Of a stretch of DNA of 64,000 nucleotides, positions 57,401 through 64,000 are shown piece by piece; the stretch's first letter is position 1; every line of letters starts with the position of its first letter. Source of the stretch: Romanomermis culicivorax (taxonomy: Eukaryota; Nematoda; Enoplea; Mermithida; Mermithidae); contig CAWUHX010000224.1 in NCBI GenBank assembly GCA_963922205.1, forward strand, positions 62,001 to 126,000. Reading direction: 5' to 3'. The notes below the pieces were generated by a model. That model was not told the DNA's origin. It was given only the letters and a program-made list of their open reading frames with translations, and did no database searches. Made by a program: the position numbers and the translations under genes.

Positions 57401-60400
57401 TGTTTGAGGTCCAAAAAGTCTATAAAAACTCTATGACGCGACGGTGCATAACGATTTTTTGTCTTTTGAGGGTGGAGGTCAGAACACTCACCCCGATTTA
57501 TCGTTCTGGTTTACTGTGGCCCATACTAGAGAATTTCACCTATACCATTATATGTGATGACTCATGACTTAAGGAAAATCAACTCATAGCACTTCACACC
57601 ACAATTATATGCATTTTGTGTAGGTATGCATACAATTATCTCACATAGAAAGTGGAACTAATGGCAACCTTGATAAAACTGCCTGTCTTGAATTTCGGCT
57701 TTCTATTACAGATATCGAATGGGAATAGGAACATTAGTTCATTCAGAATGACAGCATTCCTGTATCAGTTGACGAAAATATGTTTGGAAGAAAAAACTGT
57801 GGAATTTTCAATGAAGTATAGCGAAAATAGTATAACTTAGAAGAAAATTCATTCGCCAAGTATTAATTGAATTTCTTGCTCACGAAAATGAAATATCTAC
57901 AACCCAAAAGTATCGGTCTTGGTTTTACGATTTTCAGTTCCTCAGGAAAAAATGAAAAATTCGGTTTACTGGAACGTACCTAACCTCATCTTTTCTTTTG
58001 TTTCGTGACATCAAGCGCCAATGTCTTTTCGAAACTTCTGTGAATTATTCAAAACGAATGGTGCGGTTAAATTATCAGAAGAATGACTGTATTTTCGACG
58101 GGCAACTCAGAGAAACTGTCCAGACAAAAAAAGTGTCCAGCCAACCTGAAAAACCTGAAAAATTTAGGCAAGGAAATCAGAAAAGATCGGGAAAAAATAT
58201 TCGGGAAATTCCGAACAGGATTTTTATAATGTAGCTGTTTTTATTGCAAGATAAGCTTAAATTATTGTAAGATGATACTAATTTGCATTCTAGAAGTTCA
58301 AGATCACAAAATTTTGCGGCGGTTCGCGCCGGTTTTAAACATTAGTATCATCTGAATTTGGCTAAAGAGCGGTTTTCAGCCGTTACTCATTCTAATTGCT
58401 TTAGTGTATCTGTATTTTGTAATATTCTATTCTCTCTTTAACTATTATAACGTTTTTTGAAGAGTAATTAGTATTTCAACTTTTCTGTTGAGATTATGAT
58501 TGCTAACTTGATGATTGTTATAACGTCATCATTCATGAACATTAAGAAATATCAAGAAATAAGAAGCAACTTTTGATTACCTGGTAATACAATTTGATTT
58601 ATTGTTGTGATAGAAGAGCAGCTAAAGCATAATACTTTCAGGAGAGATGTTTTGCATAACATTTTCCTTGGTTTTGAAAATTTTCTACGTGTGTAACAGC
58701 GCATTGCAAAAATCTGTTTAAAAATAAGGATAATAATATTTATTGCTGCGACATTATAAAAAATAAAACAGTGTACGTTAGTAAAAGACAAGAAAAAAGG
58801 AAAAAATTGAGTGGTTTACGAATAAATAAGGATAACAAATCAGAAACTATTAAAATTTCGTATCAAAATTTAATATTTTGCTGTGTATGGTAAAAAAGGC
58901 TAGTGAATTTACATTTATCTAAAATCAAATTTATCTAATAAAGCTTTAAATACCCTGTTATTAATGACGAAAACTACGTGTTGAGGGTGCCTGTTCCAAA
59001 TGTTGACTGTTCTGTTCATAAAGGATATTTTTTCGTAAGTTTCAAATTGTTTTGTGATCTAATATTCTGCTGCCTGATTGCGTAGAAATCTTCCATTTTC
59101 AAACGTATCTAGTTTCTGAATGGCATGTCCCTCGGAATAAGAATAATCGGGGAAATTTTTAACATACTTTGAGAAATATTTTTGTGCTTATGCAACAGTT
59201 CTATTATTAGCTAGTGAGTGGGCTGACCAGTCAGTGACATCTGAATCTTTGACTAGAATTCTCTGTTTTAATCAGAAATTTATCATCATCAAATTATTCT
59301 CCTGTATATTGATTTTAACATCATCAGCAAAAATAGTATTTTGATTGAATGAATGACAAATGTTGTTTATTGTAAATAGGAATAAACCATGTCCTGAAAC
59401 GCTTCCTTGTAGTACGAGTACATCAGTCAAAACGCTAATGTCACTATAATTAGTATTCATTATTCTAACTTGCACACTAGCATAAAACTATGTTATCTTT
59501 TTCAAGCAGAAAGTGTTTATAAATAATCTTTCATACATGGTAAAAAAATTGGGTTCTTGACAGAATTGTGGATATACGTTCGTGCGAAAAAAAGCCATTC
59601 CCGATTTCCGACACGAAATAGCCGTTAGAGAGTTGAAACAGAATTACTCAAAGTTAAATAGATAGCTATTGAAACGAAAAAACGCAGCGGCTAATATTAA
59701 ATTGTTGGAAAACAAAGATTAATGAATGTAAAATTAAAGAAAATTTATTTTCAGTAAAAAATGTGTTGAGCTTTCAAACCACAGAAAGAAAATCAATTCA
59801 ATAAAATTTGTATGTCTGCGTTATAATGTTATAGGTGTTTACAACTCTTGGTCGGCAATGACAAGTTCTTGCTAGTCGAAGAATCTCGGTTTTTGGTTGG
59901 TTGCATAATTTCTAAATTTTAGTTGCCTTTTTAGACTTGATTTTTGCTGTTTTGACTGATTTTATGAAAAATGGTTTATTTCTAGCTGATTTTTTTGGTT
60001 TTCTTGTTGGTTATCAGCATTATGTAGCTGGCTGGTACATTGCTTAGATATTTCTTTGAACATTTCTACTATTTTATGTTGGAATTATTGATGATTTTTA
60101 TGCGAAAAAACCGGGAAAATTATGGAACAATGACCTGAACAACTTGGGGAAGGCAAGAAAGTTTATTTTAGAAAGCCGCTGGACACCCTGTTGATTATAT
60201 ATTAGCGGTTTTTTATTAACATAGTCCATTAGGTTTTTAAGCCCCCTCCCCATTTGTTTGAATTGATATTGAGCCGTATCACCTTAAAGAAAATGTTGTT
60301 GCTCTAGGCGAGAGCGGATCTTTGTTCCCTGAAGCGGTAGTCAATCCGCCGATTCAGCACGCACCGTCGCTGCAGCAAGCCGTGAAACAACCCGCGTCAT

Positions 60401-62529
60401 TGACAACCGCTCAAGCAACACCACCCATGCCATCGCAGCAACAAAAGCAGACAAATCCGTCGTCACAAAAGCCGTCCAGATCGTCAAGCCCGAATTTGAT
60501 ACAACAAATTGACGACATAATTTTAGGCGCCTACAATTTAAAACCTACAGCGATGCTTGACAGTGCGGAGAAAGCGTCGCCGCAAACAATTGTCGTTCCA
60601 TCGGTCGCGGCAGTTATTGAACCGGTGACGCCTGAAGGAACGCCGCCGTCTTTTCCCTCGTTTAGCGCGCAGGTTGGTGTTTAATGATTTAAAACGTGGC
60701 TCCCTTTGTTTTTCCGTTTTGCGTGTTTTTTTGTTTCCACTAGATCAGGAATTACTGAAAACATGTGTTTTTAGCCCATAAAATGTTCATAATTTATGGT
60801 TTTTACTTTAAAAGTGCCAAAAAGTCACTTTAAGCAAAAGATTTGATTTTCGGTTCCATTAATTTTCGATTGCTGGGGGTAAACACGGCGGACTAAAAAT
60901 TTGGAAAAGTGTCATCGATAACTGCCTATACGATTAAATTATTCGGTTGAAGCCCTTCCCTCTGCAGGTATTTTTTTATGTTTCTTTTTACTTATATTCA
61001 TGGCCGTAGCCAGGAATTTTTTCGGTGGGGGGGCACATGTTTAGTTTTGACCTAAGTAAATTCAGTTGCAAAACGGTTGTCTTATCTGGAAAATTAGGCC
61101 ATAGTAGATGAGATAACAGCATTTATTCTTGAATTTGACTTGAACCAGAGCTGCTTCGACACAGAAAATGAAGGGAATAAACCAAAACTTCCTTCTATCC
61201 TCACTTTAAGATGGTTAACATCAGCAAATTTTATTTTGCACGACATCCATGATTTATATAATATTCAACATGAAGCAATCAAAACATCTTGCACCAACGA
61301 ATGCTTCTCTGCAAGGTACACATGAATGAACTTTTCATAACGATCGAATGCCAAACTAATTTTCAAGCTGAAAACGTCGGGTTTTTCAAAGGTAGGGTAC
61401 TTAGGAAAATTTCGTCTTCTTTCCCATTTCGGGGGGGGGGCAGTGCCCCCCCCCCCGCCCCCCCCCTGGCTACGGGCCTGCTTATATTCCTTTCTCATTC
61501 TAGCTTCGCTTTTTTTTTTATTCCTCTATTTTTGTCTTTTTCGTTTCCTCTAAGGCACTGAGGACTTTTTTATTACTATCGTTGACGCTTGCTGTGAATC
61601 TGTTTTATGCTATTTTTCCTGTCATTCTTGTTTTCTCCATGTCTCGTCATCGTGTCACGTTTCTCTATTTCCATCATAAATTTGATTAGAGCGGGAGAAC
61701 CATATGAATTCCAATGAATTTTCCAATCATAGGGCTAGTGTCTGGGACCTTGTCATTAATGATGAAAAACATGGCAAATTTATTTTTTATCGAAAATGCC
61801 AGTTTTCATACGTTTTGCGAAACAGACATAATTTTTTATGGATTTCTCGACCTCAATAATCGTTTTTTGAACCATTTTGGCCTCTGAGGCAAAATTCAGA
61901 ACTTTTTGCATTCTACAAGCCTTTTCTAAGGTTTTGGTACCCTGTAATATACTCGTTAAAGGCAAAGGGACCTCAGAGTCAGATCTCGAGCTCCGGTCAC
62001 AAGTGTTTTTTCTTACGCTTTTCTCCTGAATTACCTTCTGCCTATTATTAAATTTTTGATTCTTGTTTTTTCGCTGTCATTACAATCATGTGACATTTTC
62101 TATTCATAATTTAGCATTGGTTTAAATTTTGTGCAAAAAAAAATTCTCAACTCTGTTCATGGAGATCAAAATCTTTTACACATTAGGTGCAAAATCCAAT
62201 GCTAACTAACGCGACTAAACTCGGCGTCACCTCTTCGTTCGAATACAACTTGGAGCCCGTATCACCGCCCGATTCTCGTCAACACGATCAGCGCGAACGC
62301 AGAACGCCCGAGGCGCCGCCGCCTCCGACGACGACGACGCGTCCATTGCCGACGCCGCAAACGCTTAACCTTCCGCCGGCGACGGCTCAACAACGCAGCG
62401 CTAACGCGTCACCGGCCACGATGGGAATGATGCGGACGACGCCGGCAGCTGCATCAGCGGTAAATCAAGCACAGCCGCAACCGTTCGTGGCGTTCAATGT
62501 CTTCACGTTGCCGAATACGGCGCCGCAGG
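39411..62529 (+). CDS. gei-8 (NCoR/SMRTER class): NCoR/SMRT-type nuclear receptor corepressor (30 exons, 3' end missing)
   Basis: NCoR proteins bridge unliganded nuclear receptors to HDAC3 complexes. Exons: 39411-39593, 39654-39771, 40307-40359, 40419-40586, 40793-40993, 42166-42218, 42281-42347, 42865-42950, 43034-43262, 43316-43449, 43695-43806, 43885-43995, 44133-44194, 44250-44275, 46216-46399, 46497-46609, 46667-46837, 47010-47164, 47338-47464, 49217-49687, 50062-50417, 50594-50869, 51008-51324, 51496-51947, 53461-53853, 54520-54875, 56267-56419, 56725-57109, 60308-60672, 62187-62529. Phases agree throughout, giving at least 2073 residues. Order: coiled coil (KKVDHEITFVEEKIRKLHKK), IYAENRNKAQLAH, a basic helical run, SANT1, Cys-rich block, SANT2, VRGSLTTGRPV (vertebrate GSITQG motif), Gln-rich repeats and CoRNR-like motifs. 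No exon after 62529 was recognised. Exon 14 (26 nt), the end of exon 9 and the weak GTTGGT donor at 60673 are least certain. Confidence 0.92.
41705..41872 (+). repeat. Dispersed repeat, copy of 9985-10150
   Basis: Same blocks in the same order as in the Axin intron copy, ending GGGGTAATACCCCTCATACCCC. It lies in the NCoR intron between exons 5 and 6. Confidence 0.7.
42348..42864 (+). other. NCoR intron, nothing recognised
   Basis: A 517-bp intron between exons 7 and 8. No repeat or gene identified. Confidence 0.6.
43695..43995 (+). other. SANT1 domain (HDAC3-activating domain in NCoR)
   Basis: Exons 11-12 read VAWSDEEKLLFKQKFIQYGK, NFAAIAMFFTKK, then TTQDCVQYYYLTKKRESYKR. Vertebrate NCoR has WTDHEKEIFKDKFIQHPKNF and CVLYYYLTKKNENYK at this place. 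In that family the domain binds inositol phosphate and HDAC3. A basic tail RRPYRRRGKPYKPP follows. Confidence 0.95.
44890..45350. repeat. Dispersed repeat, direct copy of about 55430-55910
   Basis: Shared blocks include TTCTAAAATGCTAGGAAAT, GTGACAAAAAAGTTGAAAA and TAGAATCCGGCGCG (in the other copy TAGAATTCGACGCG). Both copies lie in NCoR introns in the same orientation. No coding sequence. Confidence 0.65.
45945..46175 (-). pseudogene. Tc1/mariner transposase C-terminal remnant
   Basis: Minus-strand reading gives GIDLWPGNSLDLNPTEIAL, the DWPAQSPDLNPIE block that carries the last catalytic region of Tc1/mariner transposases. After a frame change FDILKGKVVRL and LNELEYDTKLF follow. It ends about 40 bp before NCoR exon 15. 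Confidence 0.75.
46216..46740 (+). other. Cys-rich block between the SANT domains
   Basis: Exons 15-17 carry evenly placed Cys pairs: FCIEC, TRSCYEQYGLDP, ICARCRLNDVRK, CTIGIC, and after the FPVRWTEL stretch NKCCHSCYKRL. The spacing suggests two or more zinc-binding sites. Insect SMRTER-type corepressors have a comparable block here (from memory); I do not know of it in vertebrate NCoR. Function unknown. Confidence 0.75.
46790..47110 (+). other. SANT2 domain (histone-interaction domain in NCoR)
   Basis: Exon 17 ends with EIWTEEEINILKE. Exon 18 continues NRDWSQIATLLSGKSAEDCS and YFNSL, the three-helix Myb/SANT pattern with Trp at the expected places. The helices are split by the 172-bp intron. 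Confidence 0.85.
47465..49216 (+). other. 1.75-kb NCoR intron, no recognisable element
   Basis: AT-rich with only chance open frames. A GC-rich patch near 47770-47840 contains CCCGGGTCAGG and GGCTCGGGTCG, slightly like the CCCGGGTA repeats at 63600, but no element boundaries are seen. Confidence 0.5.
51948..53460 (+). other. 1.5-kb NCoR intron, no recognisable element
   Basis: The 3' part (53100-53460) is pyrimidine-rich and stays open in the frame of exon 25, giving a false hydrophobic N-terminal extension. The TCTCTTCTAG acceptor at 53460 restores the phase. Confidence 0.6.
53643..53798 (+). repeat. Coding minisatellite, four 39-bp units
   Basis: Exon 25 contains four tandem copies of the 13-codon unit QQHLLQQQQQQPx (x-Gln joins the next). 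CAG and CAA alternate in the same pattern in every unit, and the units are nearly identical. The antisense frame reads as poly-Cys and Leu and is not a gene. Confidence 0.95.
54876..56266 (+). other. 1.4-kb NCoR intron with repeat copies
   Basis: Holds the MITE 55312-55442 and the dispersed repeat at about 55430-55910. The remainder is AT-rich and unassigned. Confidence 0.6.
55312..55442. mobile_element. Short hAT-like MITE
   Basis: Ends CACTGTTTTTCAGCGC and GGCGCTAAAAAACAGTG are inverted. The flanking 8-mers CTTCTAAT and CTCCTAAG match at 6 of 8 positions. Confidence 0.6.
57110..60307 (+). other. 3.2-kb NCoR intron, largest in the gene
   Basis: Contains LINE copy 3 (58560-59520) and the hairpin GGCGGTTCGCGCCGG at about 58317. 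Other open frames are short and unconvincing. Confidence 0.6.
58560..59520 (-). pseudogene. LINE reverse transcriptase fragment, copy 3
   Basis: Minus-strand reading around 59272-59475 gives VLQGSVSGHGLFLFTINNIC and then TIFADDVKINIQ, a decayed VPQGSVLGPLLFLLYINDI..FADD motif. It lies antisense in the NCoR intron before exon 29, in the same strand sense as the other two copies. Confidence 0.75.
60673..62186 (+). other. 1.5-kb NCoR intron with a hAT MITE
   Basis: Holds the MITE 60999-61480. Apart from that, AT-rich sequence without recognised features. Confidence 0.6.
60999..61480. mobile_element. hAT MITE with perfect 8-bp target duplication
   Basis: Ends CATGGCCGTAGCCAGG and CCTGGCTACGGGCCTG are inverted repeats. 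The flanks CTTATATT (60991-60998 and 61481-61488) match exactly. Long G and C runs lie inside both ends. Related in style to 145-301. Confidence 0.9.
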
Positions 62530-63602
62530 GTAAGAGACATGCAATTGTTATCCTTCTTAACAATTTTGCGAAAAAATCAGTCTACAGACAAAACAAAAAA
62601 CGTAGATAAATAAATAAATAAATAATAAATAAATAATTAGCATTCTGACGGGCAGGGACAGATAACCAAGGAATGAAGTATAGTTGAGAGTATTTAGGGT
62701 TAGTGAAAACAGAAAAGAACAACATGAAGAAAGGAAGTTGAAATACGAAAGCACTAATAATTCCGAAAATACGAAAAAGCTACTGCTAAAATAAAAGATG
62801 CAAAAGTGGGATTAGAAAATAAACTCCAATAAGAAAAAAGAAAGCAAGAGAATATTTTAAAAGTTTCCTGTGCTTCATGACGGTTATGAGTCAAATTATC
62901 ATGAGTTATTGTAATTTCACTCAACCGCGAACGTTAGCGAATCATTTTGTTCTTCAAAGTTAACCTCGATTATCTTCATGCCCCTGCAATGCGTTCCTTT
63001 TTAAACCGATATCTGCATCATTTTTCAAAAGCGAAAATAGAATTTTTTGAATGAACAGGCTTAGAAAATGTAAACATGGTATATTAACATGGTAAACCTT
63101 AATATAATTATTTTCTGTCTTCCTGGTCATTCATGTGCTCTGAAATCGAGCAACAAACTGATGCATTTCGCACATTCTGATGATTCTCTTTCTATAGCTG
63201 GTTAGATTTCTCATTTCTCACTATCCCGAATCACCAAAATCTTGCACTCTTATTGCTATTTTTTGAAAAAGTGAGCGAGTAAACGGATAAATGTCAGGCA
63301 TGAGATGAGCTAATTCTTCCAGAAAAATTAAGACTGGTCCATTTACCAGCAGTTAAGAAGCTTCAAATCCAGATAAACGTCGAGATGATAACAGGGTAAG
63401 GCTTGAATCGGGCTTGGAATTTCATGCCCGGCCCGAAAATTTTTTTCAGAAGCTCGAACCCGGCCCGAAATCGGGCTTTAACCTTGAGGCCCGGCCCAAT
63501 AAAAAAAACAAGGCCCAAGGCCCGACCCGAAGGTCCGAGTTTAAGACACACTTTCTGAGAAAATTCACCTTCTCATATAGAGAGTTGTGATTAGAGCTTC
63601 AC

Positions 63603-63692
63603 ACCGGGTACCCGAATTACCCGGGTACAAAATGAAAACCATTACCCGGGTACCCGGGTATACCCGGGTACACGGGTAATTCGGGTACCCGT
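63603..63692. repeat. Compact inverted repeat of CCCGGGTA units
   Basis: CGGGTACCCGAATTACCCG on the left faces CGGGTAATTCGGGTACCCG on the right, with CCCGGGTA repeats between. The 90 bases could fold into one hairpin. A MITE origin is likely; no clean target duplication is seen. Confidence 0.8.
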
Positions 63693-63849
63693 TTTGTATC
63701 ACGTATAATATGTAGACTTGAGAGTAGAGGTGTATGCATAGTTTTTTTAGCCTTTTACAAGCCATGGCTTGTTGGACTGACAAAATGGCTTGTAGAATTT
63801 TAGTCCAACAAGCAAAAATGGCTTGTCAGAATTTTTTGAGTCATGTGTT

Positions 63850-63960
63850 TGATCATATCGGATACAGAAAAGATGCATTTTGGTGCATTTTAAAAGGTCA
63901 TAATCTCAAAATTTTCCGGCGCTTCGCGCCGGTTATAACTTAAATAAGCATTATTATTTA
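63850..63960. repeat. End of a dispersed element with GGCGC hairpin
   Basis: GATGCATTTTGGTGCATTTTA, CATAATCTCAAAATTTTCCGG, GCGCTTCGCGCC and TTATAACTT..ATTATTATTTATT follow one another, as at 35685-35775 and, reversed, at 33175-33260. Confidence 0.75.
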
Positions 63961-64000
63961 TTTCCTAGCTCAGGCGCTGCTTCTAACATGTCTACCTTCA

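Larger units (their letters stand above)
56363..60522 (+). other. CoRNR-like receptor-interaction motifs in three NCoR exons
   Basis: ISDLITQNVI (56363-56392, exon 27), LIDSMI (57067-57084, exon 28) and IDDIILGAY (from 60508, exon 29) fit or approach I/L-x-x-I/V-I, the motif by which NCoR binds unliganded nuclear receptors. IDDII is the closest to the vertebrate LEDII box. All lie C-terminal, as expected. Confidence 0.65.
62530..64000 (+). other. Downstream end of window: intron or 3' flank of NCoR
   Basis: No further NCoR exon was recognised. It contains an AAATA-type microsatellite (62607-62636), GGCCCGG-rich sequence (63400-63540), a CCCGGGTA hairpin repeat (63603-63692) and an element end with GGCGCTTCGCGCCGG (63850-63960). 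Confidence 0.5.

Overview
The window looks like nematode nuclear DNA. It is AT-rich, has many introns with TTTTCAG-type acceptors, is crowded with eukaryotic transposons, and carries a tract of TTAGGC, the nematode telomere unit. The species cannot be named. The two host genes keep less diverged domains than I would expect from Caenorhabditis, which hints at another nematode lineage (inference). I found no bacterial operon, CRISPR array, rRNA or functional tRNA.

Two host genes lie on the + strand. Bases 336-13219 hold the 3' part of an Axin gene: 15 phase-consistent exons, about 809 residues, with RGS domain, beta-catenin-binding segment and C-terminal DIX domain; its 5' end is outside the window. 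Bases 39411-62529 hold an NCoR/SMRT-type nuclear receptor corepressor (GEI-8/SMRTER class): 30 phase-consistent exons, at least 2073 residues, with N-terminal coiled coil, two SANT domains, a Cys-rich block between them, Gln-rich repeats and CoRNR-like motifs; its last exon or exons lie beyond the window.

The 26 kb between them is nested mobile DNA. At 13840-21442 is a Ty3/gypsy-type LTR element with 625-bp LTRs and an AGAA target duplication. Its pol frame has RNase H and integrase but no recognisable reverse transcriptase. Where an envelope gene would sit it carries a gene for a DEDD (RNase D/WRN-type) 3'-5' exonuclease-like protein. At 21916-31413 a nest follows: inverted element copies flank a hAT element (23152-29911) containing PIF/Harbinger DNA (23191-28388), whose two inverted halves meet at minisatellites and the TTAGGC tract. 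From 31851 there is another hAT element with a MITE and a tRNA-derived SINE inside it, then mostly degenerate repeats. Just upstream of the NCoR gene, a 159-bp copy of an NCoR exon-intron junction sits between two 133-bp direct repeats.

Six insertions have hAT-like ends and perfect 8-bp target duplications, so hAT elements shaped this locus strongly. The large introns of both genes hold LINE, hAT, Tc1/mariner and MITE remnants. The exonuclease-bearing retroelement is the best candidate for something undescribed.
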